In this document: in pieces, positions 24,302 through 35,155 of the stretch | Layout: each line of letters begins with the position of its first letter | Numbering within the stretch: the stretch's first letter is position 1 | Assembly: GCA_007644065.1 (NCBI GenBank) | Contig: VJWN01000017.1 | Span: forward strand, 434,001 to 498,000 | Source of the DNA: Margaritispora aquatica | Taxonomy: Eukaryota > Ascomycota > Leotiomycetes > Helotiales > Discinellaceae | Direction of reading: 5' to 3' | Length of the DNA stretch: 64,000 bases | Position numbers and translations under genes: made by a program | Notes under the pieces: generated by a model | Told to the model about the DNA's origin: nothing | The model's input: only the letters and a program-made list of their open reading frames with translations | Database searches by the model: none

Positions 24302-25959
24302 ATGGGTCTGTTTACGAAGCACAAATCGACCAACAATTCCATAACATCTGGAGGAGAAAGCAGGAAAACAAGTCTTGCTTCTATGAGCTCAACTTCATTG
24401 AAGAGTCCTGCTACTTCTGGTTTTTCCAAGATGTCTATCCCAAGTATCCCCAAGGTCAATCTTCCCAAAGCTCCAGATCCACAGGTCGACCCCGCTGGCT
24501 ACCTCAAAAGTATCGGATCGGTACGAGAACGAAGCAGTATCATTTTGAAGAAGGCAAAGGCAGATCAGCTAAACCACTTCGATGTGGACATGAGCAAGTT
24601 TGATGACACTACAAAGTTCGTAGTATCGATAATCAAGGTGAGGCCTGTTGTTAGTGACGTCTTATTGCAACGGAATCTAATGTCCTGGTGTAACAGCGCG
24701 ACTTTGCTCCAGACTATGCAAGCATTCCACCTCACGGTCGATGGCAACATTTCAATGTAGGAGGACGAGACCGCATCGCAGAACTACTCTCAAGTTGGGC
24801 TAGCAATGTTGACTCATCGGAACGGTGTCGAAGACTCCTAGATCTGTTTTTGGTGTCTGTACTTCTTGATGCTGGTGCTGGAAACAACTGGTCATACAAG
24901 AGCAAGCAGAATGGACGCATCTATAAACGGAGCGAAGGGCTAGCAATAGCAAGTCTGGAGATGTTCAAGGATGGCCTGTTCAGCAGTAACTCCACTCAGC
25001 CACACCAGGTCGACGGTGAAGGTCTACGGAATTTGACGATTGAGAAGATGGCAGTTGGACTACAGCATTCAGAATCAAACCCACTCGCAGGACTGGAAGG
25101 TCGAACTGGACTTCTCCTCAGATTGTCAAATGCTCTCAATAATCAAGGATTATTCGGTTCTGATGCAAGACCTGGAAATATGCTTGGTATGTCCCTCCAG
25201 CAAAATGTTGTCAATTTCACTAATAAAACTAGATTACTTAATCTCTCACTCCACTACCCAAGCCTCTTCTGTACCCATTGTCCTTCTTCCAACCCTATGG
25301 TCCGTCCTGATTGATGGTCTTGCACCAATCTGGCCACCCTCCCGCACAGTCCTGGACAACACATCTCTAGGTGATGCTTGGCCACTTTCGTCAATGCCTT
25401 CGCTTCCTACAACTCAACCATGGGAAACCATTGTTCCATTTCACAAACTCACCCAATGGCTTTGCTATTCCCTCATGCAACCTATGAGCAAGCTGATGAA
25501 CATCCACTTTGCTGGTGCTGAGCTCATGACTGGTCTACCAGAGTATCGAAATGGAGGTCTATTCATCGACATGGGTGTTCTGACATTGAAAGAAAATGAT
25601 TCAAAGAGAGGATTGGAACTGTTTAAATACGAAGGCGAAAAGAGCGGAAAGGGTGTTGTGGAAGTTGTTCCAATGTTCACACCAGATGACGATGTGATTG
25701 TTGAATGGCGTGCTGTTACTGTTGGCTTCCTAGATTTGCTATTGGAGAGGGTGAACTCTGTTCTTGGGTTGCAAGGCACAGATCGTCTGAACTTACCTCA
25801 GATGTTGGAAGCCGGTAGCTGGAAGGTATGGGATCCGAATTCAAAATATCAGAAATTATACTAACAGATTTCCAGGGAGGAAGAGAAGTTGCAGAGATCT
25901 CACGTCCAAACACTCAGTGTCCACCAATCGCGATACTTAGTGACGGAACAGTATTTTAG
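24302..25959 (+). CDS. URC4: Uracil catabolism protein Urc4 (DUF1688), 500 aa
   Basis: Exons are 24302-24637, 24697-25186, 25233-25825 and 25876-25959; introns are 46-59 bp. Conserved blocks of the DUF1688/Urc4/Urg3 family appear across the exons: SIPPHGRWQHF-like start after exon 1, LVSVLLDAGAG, WSYKSKQNGRIYKRSEGLAI, SNPLAGLEGRTGLLLRL, the RPGNMLD block rebuilt by splicing, LGDAW, VPFHKLTQWLCYSL, TGLPEYRNGGLFIDMGVL, VEWRAVTVGFLDLL and a terminal CPPIAILSDGTVF. In Lachancea kluyveri the URC pathway degrades uracil as a nitrogen source, and Urc4 is needed although its reaction is not defined; the fission-yeast homologue is urg3. The first ~75 residues are Ser-rich and weakly conserved. No URC1 or URC6 partner is in the window, so the pathway is not clustered here. 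Confidence 0.93.
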
Positions 25960-26563
25960 AAGCAAGTCGTATCCATTTGACTTCTAGTGCTAGAAACAAA
26001 TTCAATCTTCTTGACTTAGGTTCTGGTGGGATATTGGCTTTGGCTTGGGGCTGGGCTTTGGCTTTGGAAAATGGAGACAAAATTCTTAATAGCCACACTG
26101 GCTGCATTCTAATCTTCAACATAGGGATAGAATGATCGCGATGAGATATACTCAGATGACTAGATACCCATTTGATGAATGAATCAATTCTCATCCATTC
26201 CACTTGTGGCTTTCCTACCTAAGCACCTAGTTATTCTCGGTAGTGTCTTGCATCGCCTGCTGAAAGGTTCACCGCCTTGATTATTCTGCCAGAGCTGTCC
26301 CTTGTCCTGTTCTTGTTTGCTCAGCTCAATCCAGATCTCTACCAACTTGAGCTCTCCACTCTGACTAACAAGATAACGAGTTCCAAAATAATTTCGCAGA
26401 ATTGACTACCTTCCTACTGCCCGGCATTGCTTCGTGAGCTGGTAGATTCTGTGTTGCACAAGCCAAAACTCTTCTTGTCATCCCTCGCAGCATCTCACAA
26501 ACCCCCACTACGGCCTCCGCTTTATGTCGACTGCCTACAACCTAGGACAAACAGATAGAGAAT
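25960..26563. other. Intergenic, urc4 3' side and gtr1 promoter
   Basis: No gene seen. A short GGCTTTGGCTTGGGGCTGGG-type imperfect repeat lies near 26036-26065. Confidence 0.45.
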
Positions 26564-27690
26564 ATGAACAACCTCAGCATTCACGATGAGCACGTTGCGT
26601 CCCCCATATCAGAACCGCGCAAGCAGAAGAAGAAGAAGGTTCTGCTGATGGGCAAGTCAGGCTCAGGCAAGAGTTCCATGCGATCGATTATATTCAGCAA
26701 TTATGTTGCAAAGGATACGAGAAGGCTGGGTGCGACAATTGATGTGGATTTAAGCCATGTCAAATTTTTGGGGAACTTGACGCTCAATCTTTGGGATTGT
26801 GGAGGGTAAGATACTTCCTGGGATCTGCGAGTGTGGGAGTGCACTTCTGTTGGATTGGTGCCCTGGCTTTGATCAGTTCATGGCTAATATCCTAAAGACA
26901 GGATGCGTTTGTGGAGAATTATCTTGCCCAGCAGCGGCAACATGTCTTCTCCAATGTAGGCGTTCTTATCTATGTCTTCGATATCGAGTCTCGAGACTTC
27001 GACAGGGATCTTCTTACATATCGGTCAATCATCGCAGCGTTGAGTCAATTCTCCTCGACCGCGAGTGTGTACATCTTAATTCACAAAATGGATCTGGTGG
27101 TGCCGAGCCAGCGAGAAGACATCTACAATGACCGAGTAACCCTCATCCGTTCGAAATCAGACGCCTTCTACCCCATCCCATTTGCAACCTCAATATGGGA
27201 CCAATCGCTGTACAAGGCGTGGGCGGAGATCATACACGATCTGGTGCCGAACTTGGATAAAATCGAGCAGCATCTGGGGGCCTTGGGCAAGCTTATCATG
27301 GCCGAAGAAGTTTTGCTATTTGAGCGATCCTCTTTCCTCGTGGTGTCGAGTTGGTGCTCAGATGTTGGCTCTGAGAACCCGACGACGGATCGATTCGAAC
27401 GATTGAGCAATATCATCAAGAATTTCAAGCAAACCACGAGTCGATACACAGGGACACCGAAGAGCTCAGAGCAATTCACGCTTATTGACTTGAAGATGCC
27501 GAACTTCACGATGTTCCTTGTCAAGTTCACGACTAATACCTATCTAGCTGTGGTGCTCCCACCAGGCGAAGAGACGTTCAATAGCGCAGTTGAGAATTGT
27601 CATATTGCGAAGAAGGAATTCGAGGATCTCGATTCGCCCGCGAGGAAAGGTGCAGATAGAGGCGCGATGTCGGGGTCTATGGATGGGTGA
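26564..27690 (+). CDS. GTR1: Gtr1 / RagA-type GTPase, 344 aa
   Basis: Exon 1 is 26564-26805 and exon 2 is 26898-27690. The 92-bp intron falls inside the G3 box, and splicing rebuilds [13 protein letters not shown]. Motifs: G1 [13 protein letters not shown] (about residues 29-41), G2 threonine in [10 protein letters not shown]3 WDCGGQD and G4 HKMD (the Rag-typical His in place of Asn). A C-terminal roadblock-like half contains [15 protein letters not shown]. Gtr1 pairs with Gtr2 (RagC/D) on the vacuole in the EGO complex and signals amino-acid sufficiency to TORC1. Length and domain order match the family. A 23-residue N-terminal extension is rich in Lys just before the G domain. The last ~25 residues (Ala/Gly/Ser-rich) are variable. 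Gtr2 is not in the window. Confidence 0.95.
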
Positions 27691-28559
27691 TTTGGTGCCA
27701 TGATGGGATGGGAGGGTACATGGAAGGAAGGAAAAGCATGAGTGTGGAAAAGGGGGTTCTGTGAGTGTGTTTCCCTCTGCTTGTATGATAGAGGATGGAA
27801 AATACCCAGGCGTTATTCGGGAGATAGGTACGAATGCTACGACTTTCTTTTCTTCGGCAATTTGTTACGTTTATATCAATAAGCATCGAACCTGAAAAAT
27901 CACACAGACTCAAGGGTCGTGTCGAACCTCCTCTTCGTCTGTCTCTGTACTAGATTCTGTTCACGTGTCGCCTCGTGCTCCTGTTTCCTCGTGCCTAAAA
28001 GATTGGCCACTTGGTTACGATTGTCGAGGATAAATCAAATAGAAGCCTAGATGATATAATAAAACGTCTTGTTGCCTTGAGGCTTCTCTCTTTCAAGAGG
28101 CTATGCCAAGGACACAGGTGAAGATAGGATTGTTTATTTTTAGTCTTCTTGGCTGAATGATCTGTAGATGAACGGTCAAGAACCCAATTACTTCGAAGGG
28201 ACATCTCTACACCCAACTCATCCCTCTCTCGAATTCATACCCCAATAAAAATTTTATGTATGCTGTTGTGCCTTTCTGATTTTGCGCTTTAGGGCAGGCT
28301 GCCACTTCTCTGATTGAGGACACTGGATTCATAGGGGATGCTCATAAGGCGGATTCCTATATGTTTTCATAATGCATTTTCCTACTGAACTGAGAAAGGA
28401 ATGCGATTGTCTTATTAACAACTCAAATAGACCTTGAACGAATTTTCAGGGCAGATTTGATTGATCCTTCCTGTTAGCTACCTGGAGAGCATTTGCGGCT
28501 ACAGTACTGCGAATCTTTCAACCAACCCAAAGCCGTGGGAGCCACGAGCAAAGCAGTCC
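27691..28559. other. Convergent intergenic region, no gene seen
   Basis: This is the 3' side of gtr1 (+) and of the small minus-strand gene. Open frames at 27677-27913 and 27995-28216 show no family or splice support. Confidence 0.45.
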
Positions 28560-28970
28560 TCACAAACTCATGATCTTGGCATCCTGCTGAAGCTTGCCCG
28601 CAAACTTCTGGTCTAGATCAACATGCATCCAGAGCTCCTTTGGTGTGTCTCCCTTCGAGTACAGCTTGACGTCCCCTTCCATGACTCCCATGCCCACCTT
28701 CCACACCACGCCATCCTTGAGGTTTCCAGACAACTGGTCCCCGACCGCGATGCCCATCACGCTGCAATTGGCCGCGACATCGAGGGTCGCGCTGTCGACC
28801 CAGCCCGAGGTCTTGACGGGACCAAGATCAAAGTCGAAGTTGCGACGGGTTGCTGGTTGTGGGGCAGTGGTGGTTAGGCTAGTTTTTATTTTGAGAGGGA
28901 GGGGAAGAGGGGGAAGAGGGAAGAGGGATGTGATAGAGAAGATTCTCTTACCTCCGGCTTCTTGCGACAT
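28560..28970 (-). CDS. Small conserved-looking cytosolic protein, 103 aa
   Basis: Exon 1 is 28970-28952 (six codons plus one base) and exon 2 is 28852-28560. The 99-bp intron is rich in CT and has a CCTAACC branch point. The spliced start is MSQEAGATRRNFDFDLGPVK. The remainder reads as a small beta-rich domain: GWVDSATLDVAANCSVMGIA, then a GDQLSGNLKDGVVWKVGMGV strand pair, then VKLYSKGDTPKELWMHVDLD and KFAGKLQQDAKIMSL. It has no signal peptide and no membrane span. I do not recognise the family. The alternating hydrophobic pattern and balanced composition argue for a folded protein. Reading through the intron instead would add a Pro/Leu/Thr-rich segment, which looks non-coding. Confidence 0.7.
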   Translation of the reverse strand: MSQEAGGKRIFSITSLFPLPPLPLPLKIKTSLTTTAPQPATRRNFDFDLGPVKTSGWVDSATLDVAANCSVMGIAVGDQLSGNLKDGVVWKVGMGVMEGDVKLYSKGDTPKELWMHVDLDQKFAGKLQQDAKIMSL

Positions 28971-30659
28971 GTTTTTGGTTGAGGTTAATTGACGAATCTT
29001 ATCTCGGTGTATGGAGGGATGAATTGTCGTGCTGATTCTTGAGCTTCGCAGTGAGGTGTCGCTTTATCTCTTTTCGAGCCGATGCCACAAGACACGGGGA
29101 GGCATCTCGTATTATACCTCTCATCTCACTGTGCGAGCTACCTTTGCTTCTTACCGATGATCAGCAAAGAGAAGGTTTATGGGGGGCGTGGTGAGGGGGC
29201 GTGACTTTCCCATTCTCGGGCTGGCTGAGGGGCGTTATTTTGTGCATTTCCACGATCAAGTGATTCTTTTATGCACAGTGGAGTTTAAAGACCCATATAC
29301 TTCTTTGCCCCGTCATTCGTTGTAATCAAGTGGATATGCATACAGTTCAGCGTTTGGCGTTCGTATTTTGATCGTGTATTTTGCCGCCAGATAAAAACAT
29401 GGCGTTGCGGCCTGTTAAATGACTGAGTTGAGTTAAACTGAACTGGCATATAATGGGGAATCTTGGCTTTGTTGCGAGAATAGAACTATATTGCAGATGT
29501 GCGTTGATTCGTTGCATTTCTGGGGAATCGGTAGAGCGTGGAAGGAGCTTTCGCTTGGAAACGTATTAGCAGGTGCTTGTGTTGTTCCAGATAGACCAGC
29601 ATAGTTGGGATAATGACTTCTCTTGTGTATATACTTGGTTTGCAACTCTCAGAGGTCTTTGAGGCTTGTGCTGCGCTGCCTTACTGTCATTGTTACATTC
29701 TAGAGTTGTATTTTTGTTTTCTTAGTGTTCAAGTGAGCTTTATATTTACCTGGGCGCACGGGGGTATTGGCATCAGACGGTTTGTGGATTTCCGGTGCTC
29801 GCTCATTGCTACTGTCTGTTAATGTTTCGAGTCTATAAAATGACAACAAATCCTACGGAATAAATGTTGCCTGATGCGACGCGGTGCACTTACTAATGGT
29901 GACATATCATTCTGACTGATAAGATACACAATGGTAATGAGATCCAGCACCATTCGAGCCAAGTCTTCTGTTTCCGAATTCCTTATATTTCTATAACTGT
30001 CTCTAGCACCTGTGAGTTATTGTAGGAGGGTTCCAGAATAGGTTTTGAGATTATCGATATGTCTAAGTAAATATGCTCCTCCCGTCTTGGTATTGGTCTG
30101 CAAGTCAGGTACGATGTATCAGTGTAACTTGGATTCCAGAAATCCAATTTTGTTGAATACAGGATGGGACTAGCTCAGGTACAGCTCGCACAATGAGGTC
30201 CCAGGTAGCCCATCGATGTGGATCTTGTGACCTGTATACCAAGACCTTGGTTACATGCTACTGATTATTCAAAGTCCTTGTTGTACAAGCCTATGTGTGA
30301 TGAAGAGTTTGGCACGATCACAGGATTACGGCGTGGGGGGTTCAACCAGAACAGCTTCAGTGTTGCTAAGCGAGAACCCTCCCCACTCCTCGCTCCGTTT
30401 CATTCTTGAGTAGCTCACCCACGATTGAGGGATACGAAATTAATTGGGAGTGTGTAGAGAATCTGCTTCTGTGTAAGAATCCGATGTGACAAGTTTTGGT
30501 GTATTCAATACATCTCAAGCTAGCTAAACCGCCTTTCACACAAACCCACAAATCGCGCTACACGAGATCTCACAGACATGCAACGTGTTTATGCTTAAAT
30601 CTCAGCAGCACCACCTCAATACATGCAAGCTCATTGTCTCGGTAAAGATTAATCTCAAC
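28971..30659. other. Long divergent intergenic region
   Basis: This is 1.7 kb between the minus-strand small gene and the WSC gene. No gene, RNA or mobile element is recognised. Scattered frames (29433-29645, 29613-29822, 30218-30409) have no support. Confidence 0.45.
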
Positions 30660-31986
30660 ATGCATACAATCTACTTCTTCCTCGCTTCCGCAGCATCCAC
30701 GCTTGTCTCCGGCAGCGCTGTCATGGAGAGAAGCGCTTCCAGCCTTGCGGTTCCCTCTACGCTACCTGGAAGTTGGAAATATCAAGGATGCTACAAGTGA
30801 TTATCTACTGCATTTATCAAGCATTACTTGCAGGCGACACTAATAGATGAGCAGTGAAGTCCCTGGCCGCATTCTCAAGAATGGCGGCTACAGCAGTGCT
30901 GAAAATATGACTGCCGAAGCATGCATCAATTTCTGTAGTTCTAAGAAGCTGATTTATGCTGGCTTGGAGGCTGGTTCGCAGTGCTGTACGTCTCATCATT
31001 TCCACTCTCACCAAAACATCAACTGACACCTGTAGTTTGCGGCAGCTCCCTCCCCTCGACCGCCACCATCTTGACGAGCAACACTTCTATTTGCTCCCTT
31101 CCCTGCACAGGCGATGCCACCCAGCCATGTGGCGGTCTCAACCTCCTCACCATCTTCTGGAGCGGGCAAGTTGAGCCCATCACGAACCCTGGCTCTGGAG
31201 CCTGGGACTTCGTCGCTTGTTACACGGAAGGCAAAACGGGAAGGGTGTTGCCGCATGGTGTTGCTGTCCCAGGCGGATCGGCTAATATGACGGTTGCGAA
31301 TTGTTGTGGTGTGTGTCAAGCTAATGGCTGGACATTGGCTGGTGTGGAGTTTTCTCAAGAGTGCTGTTTGTGCCCTTTGTCCTCTGTCTTGGATTTATCT
31401 TGAAGGATATATGTAAACGTCTTTTTGCTGACAGAAATAGGGTGTGGGAAAGACAATCCTACCAATGGTGGCACGCTTGCTCCATCAACTCCAGACGGTC
31501 TCTCAGGTTGCTCCTCACCTTGCGCAGGAAACATCTCCGAGTACTGCGGTGGGAGTGGCCGTGTCAATGTGTATAACCTCAACAACACACTCACCACCTC
31601 ACCACCCCCAATAGCCGGAGCACCAGCTACCAAGCCCGTCGTCGGCACATTCACCTACGTAGGATGCCAAAGCGAAGGAAATGGGACAAGAGCTTTGACT
31701 GGAAATTTCAAAGCGACGGATACGATGACGCTAGAGCAATGTGCAGAGCGCTGTGAGAAGTTTGCATTTATGGGCGTGGAGTATGGAAGAGAATGTGAGT
31801 TTTTTTGTATTTGAAGGGATTAGATGGAAGCCAGCGATTGTGCTAATGAGAACAGGTTATTGTGGAAACGCTCTCGCGCCGAGCTCATCAAAAGTTGCTG
31901 ACTCGGTTTGCAAATTCGTCTGCCCCGGAGCGACGGATGAGTTTTGCGGTGCTGGAGGGCATTTGTCGCTTTATCAGAAGATTTGA
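30660..31986 (+). CDS. Secreted protein with three WSC domains, 360 aa
   Basis: Exons are 30660-30796, 30855-30985, 31036-31365, 31441-31794 and 31856-31986. The ATG at 30660 gives a signal peptide (MHTIYFFLASAASTLVSGSA). Three WSC domains follow, at about residues 40-117, 147-237 and 268-358. Each opens with (Y/V)xGC(Y/Q) or ACY, includes an MT-x-C-x-x-C helix (MTAEACINFC, MTVANCCGVC, MTLEQCAERC) and a CxCG turn (CFCG, CWCG, CYCG), and ends with a CSxPC...CGG or CKFVCPG...CGAGG strand. All three CxCG turns are formed by splicing at the same relative place, so the introns trace domain duplication. WSC modules bind cell-wall glucans. No transmembrane helix or GPI signal follows the last domain, so the protein is probably secreted or wall-associated and is not a Wsc1-type sensor. 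Confidence 0.92.
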
Positions 31987-32869
31987 GAGGTGATAATTGC
32001 TATGACTGAACGTTTTGTGCGCTGAGTGTAAAGAATCGTTGTACGGTAATGCGTCTATTACTGCCTTCTTGTATTGTAATAATACAGTCAGAAAATGCAT
32101 TACAAACCTGAAATATATTTACAAAAAGCATCAGTCTTGATTTTGAGATTAATTTGATTCAAGAGCATTGCTCGGTACAGCAAGTGATGCATTTTTTGTT
32201 GTGACTTGTGCGCTGCAAATGACTCCCCTTTTGATTCGCTTACTATTTATCCGCCTCTTGAGAAGCTGAGGCTACCCAAGCCGCACATCGCAAGCAAGGC
32301 TCCGCAAACATCTTAGTTGTCATTCGAAGAGATACTTTTTGCATGCGAAGCCTTCTCCGCAGCATTTTGTGTATCTCAGCTCAGGTAAAACACAGCATAC
32401 AAGCCTTCTTAGCCGCACTCGCCACCGACCATCACTCCCTTCTCGGGACCGAATGACTATCGAATCCCAGCACTCATAGTCACCGACATGACCAAAGTAT
32501 GTTTACTTAACTTAGGGAAAATGCATCACTTGCAGTCCAAACAAGCTTTGTGGGAGTGTGCCGGTCAGCCGAGGGACGAGGTCAAGACGACGGAGAGCCT
32601 TGTAAGGTGAAAGGCATCCGATGGTATACATATAATACTTGAGAGGCAGGTAGGGGAGAATTCAATGGCCGAAGCGGTGTTAAGATGTACCGTTAGTGAT
32701 TTATGTCTAGATATAAATCACTACCTCGCTCTCGGTATGACAGAGATTTCTGTACCTTTAAATCATCAGTGAAATTCTAGCACTCCTTCTGAGCCAATTG
32801 TTATTCCTTCCGTCATAATTACTACTGTACATCTCATCCACCAATCTGTAATCAGCAAAGCTCGCAATC
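31987..32869. other. Intergenic upstream of the small membrane gene array
   Basis: It carries the first copy of the array promoter box and its TATA-like site (separate entries). Otherwise no gene is seen. Confidence 0.5.
32667..32717 (+). promoter_or_regulatory. Array promoter, copy 1: 27-bp box plus TATA-like site
   Basis: The box at 32667-32693 begins GGCCGAAGCGGTGTTAAGAT and ends GTACCGT. TATAAA starts at 32712, 19 bases after the box's last base. The box starts 203 bp before the ATG of the first array gene. Copies 2 and 3 match in sequence and spacing. Confidence 0.65.
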
Positions 32870-33248
32870 ATGGCACATATATCCAAACTCAGTCGCCGCA
32901 ATTCGTCCTCGGTGCCATCTGCTGTCTGGGCTTGGCTGATTCTTGGAGCTTTGGTCTTTATTTTCTTCGGTATTCTCTACTACATAATAGCGAGACGTCG
33001 AAAGAGGCAGGATGCCAAGAATCACGGTCGATATGGAGTTCATTATAGCAATGGTGGAAATGCAGGAGGGGTGAGTTTGCTTCTTTGTTGTTGCTTCCTT
33101 CTTTTGCGACTAGGGACTAGTTCCTTTGTTATCTACTTGCATTTGGTAGAGAACAAAAGCTAACAAAATACAGGGTGACAGCGGCGGAGGCGGAGGCGGA
33201 GATGGGGGTGGTGGCGGCGATGGGGGTGACGGTGGCGATGGAGGATAA
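32870..33248 (+). CDS. Small single-pass membrane protein, array gene 1 (Gly/Asp tail), 91 aa
   Basis: Exon 1 is 32870-33070 and exon 2 is 33174-33248, with a 103-bp phase-0 intron with a GCTAAC branch point. N-terminal ~20 residues are Ser/Arg-rich (MAHISKLSRRNSSSVPSAVW). One membrane helix follows (WAWLILGALVFIFFGILYYI), then a strongly basic stretch (ARRRKRQDAKNHGR), a Tyr/Asn/Gly linker, and a tail supplied by exon 2 made almost only of Gly and Asp (about 24 residues). By the positive-inside rule the tail is cytosolic. I do not recognise a family outside this array. It is paralogous to the next two genes in layout, intron position and promoter. The PxxVWxW motif entering the helix is shared by all three. 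Confidence 0.75.
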
Positions 33249-34029
33249 AGGCGAAGAAATCTTGATGCATCATACATAACTCTGGGGGGATGATTGTTGA
33301 TACTGAATGTAAGACTTGACAGTAACATGGTGTTATCCAACTTGAGGAAGTGGTTCCTCAACCTTAAATAAAACCCTGGATCTCACAACACGCAATATCA
33401 ACCAACCCCTTTTGATTACTCGCTTAACAACGCTAATTAAGTCAATTTGATATGTACAACATACACCCTTTTGACCCTTTCTCGATCTCAGTCGTTTCTC
33501 GAATTGTACAAGCTGCCCTCGACTCAAGCCAAGGCCTTCGATGCTTGGTGTTGCCCTGCGCACTTTCTTGGCAGTGCTATGTCTCACCCCAGCCCCATAA
33601 GCCACTTCGCTGTCAAACATCACGGACAAATCACCTTAATAGGACATCAGCCATATACATAGTATGCGAGGATTCGGCAGTTGGAGTTCTCATAAATCAT
33701 GGGGTGTGCCCTTGCGTATTGAACGACACAGCTTTGGAACATGCCAAGTCAACAGAGAGCCTCATAGAGTGAACACATTCCCGAAAGTGTGCACTTTTGA
33801 AAGCGGCCGAGGTGGAATACAAAGGCCGAAGCGGTGTTGAGATGCACCGTCTCTAAGATATGGCACGTTATAAGAGAAAAGGCTCTTTTCACAATTGAAA
33901 GAACCACAACATCGTCCAACCTTCAGATCTCCCCTAGCAATATCCTTCAGCAAACTGGTGCGCCATCAATCATAACTACTGTCGTACCTAGGATTCCTTA
34001 ACCTGTTATCGAGGAACTACATTGCAATC
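33249..34029. repeat. Spacer of tandem unit 1, similar to the next spacer
   Basis: Recognisable shared stretches with 34386-35155 occur in order: ATAACTCTGG after the stop codon, CTGGATCTCA, ACTCGCTTAA followed by AA(C/T)GCT, TCTCAGTCGTTTCT and GCTATGTCTCACC. The unit length is about 1.14 kb. The gene and its flanks were therefore duplicated together. No separate gene is supported; open frames here are not conserved between the units. Confidence 0.7.
33824..33874 (+). promoter_or_regulatory. Array promoter, copy 2
   Basis: The box at 33824-33850 begins GGCCGAAGCGGTGTTGAGAT and ends GCACCGT, differing from copy 1 at two positions. TATAAG starts at 33869, again 19 bases after the box end. The box starts 206 bp before the ATG of array gene 2. 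Confidence 0.65.
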
Positions 34030-34385
34030 ATGACACCAAGGTCGAGCCTTATACCGCGCACAAATCAAGGCAAACCATTTCCTGTCTGGATCTGGCTACT
34101 TCTCGCAGCCCTTATAGTAGCTTTCTTGGGCACTCTCTACTGTACAATAACGAGACGTTCACGAATACTTAAAAAAGATGCAAAAGAGCGCGAACGCTTG
34201 GGACCTGCTTATTACACTCGTGGCGGTGGTGATGGAGGAGGGGTAAGTCTTTCTCCTATTAGTATCTTTCTTCTTTTTGACAAGAGAAAAATTCTGTTCA
34301 GTTCTTCTCAATATTATCTATATGTAGACACAAGGCTAACGTAAATTAGGGTGATGGAGGAGGTGATGGTGGTGATGGAGGATAA
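34030..34385 (+). CDS. Small single-pass membrane protein, array gene 2 (Gly/Asp tail), 82 aa
   Basis: Exon 1 is 34030-34242 and exon 2 is 34350-34385, with a 107-bp intron with a GCTAACGTAAATTAG end. The protein starts MTPRSSLIPRTNQGKPFPVW. One membrane helix follows (IWLLLAALIVAFLGTLYCTI), then a basic stretch (TRRSRILKKDAKERER) and a Gly/Asp tail of ~18 residues split by the intron. Residues K-D-A-K after the helix, the P-V-W-x-W entry and the intron in the glycine run match array gene 1 (R-Q-D-A-K) and identify it as a tandem paralogue with a shorter tail. Predicted N-out/C-in topology. Function unknown. Confidence 0.75.
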
Positions 34386-35155
34386 AACGAAGAACGTAAC
34401 AACTTGTATATAACTCTGGTCAGATAATTGTTAAGACTGCATATAACGTTACTGCTGTTCTTAATATTACTTTCTGCAACTTGACTGAGAGTTTCCCGAA
34501 CCCCAATTAAAAGGCTGGATCTCAAAGTACGTCATATGCTAGCAACCAGCCCCACCTATGCCCTTTTTGTTTACTCGCTTAATAATGCTGATTTAGTCGA
34601 TTTGATATACACAACATCTCCTTGATCTCAGTCGTTTCTAAAAGTGCGCGTGAGCTGTTCTCGATTTCAATCAAGCTTCTTGAAGCTATTTGGAGCGCCG
34701 GCTTATCTTCCTGGCAATGCTATGTCTCACCTCAGCTCCACAGGCGAATTTCCTGTCCCGCATCGGAAAATTCAACACTACAGTGGGACAGATACATATG
34801 CGAAGACCGGGCGGTCAGAGTCCCATAGATCATTTGATATGCCTTCATGTAAGCCATATCTTCGATAGGAATGAAACATACTAAGTAAACAAGCAACGTC
34901 GAGTGAACACATTCATGGAGGTGTACGTGATGAGAGCGAGGGGGGTTTCAAAGGCCAAAGCCTTGTTCAAATGTACCATTAATGAATCGTGGTTTTATAT
35001 AAAAGAACTTTCTGCCCTTCCTGTTGGAACACATTGTTTACAGATCCAGATCCAAATATTACTCCAGCACTCTCTCCTACCCAACTTGTGCATCGTCGGC
35101 ACGACCACCACCTGAACTCTCACTCTTCAACCTGCCATCATTGTAATTCGCAACC
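34386..35155. repeat. Spacer of tandem unit 2
   Basis: Diverged copy of 33249-34029 (see that entry for shared stretches). It also shares GTGAACACATTC with the copy-2 promoter region, at 33769-33780 and 34904-34915. No gene supported. Confidence 0.65.
34953..35003 (+). promoter_or_regulatory. Array promoter, copy 3
   Basis: The box at 34953-34979 begins GGCCAAAGCCTTGTTCAAAT and ends GTACCAT; it is the most diverged copy. TATAAA starts at 34998, once more 19 bases after the box end. The box starts 203 bp before the ATG of array gene 3. Confidence 0.6.
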
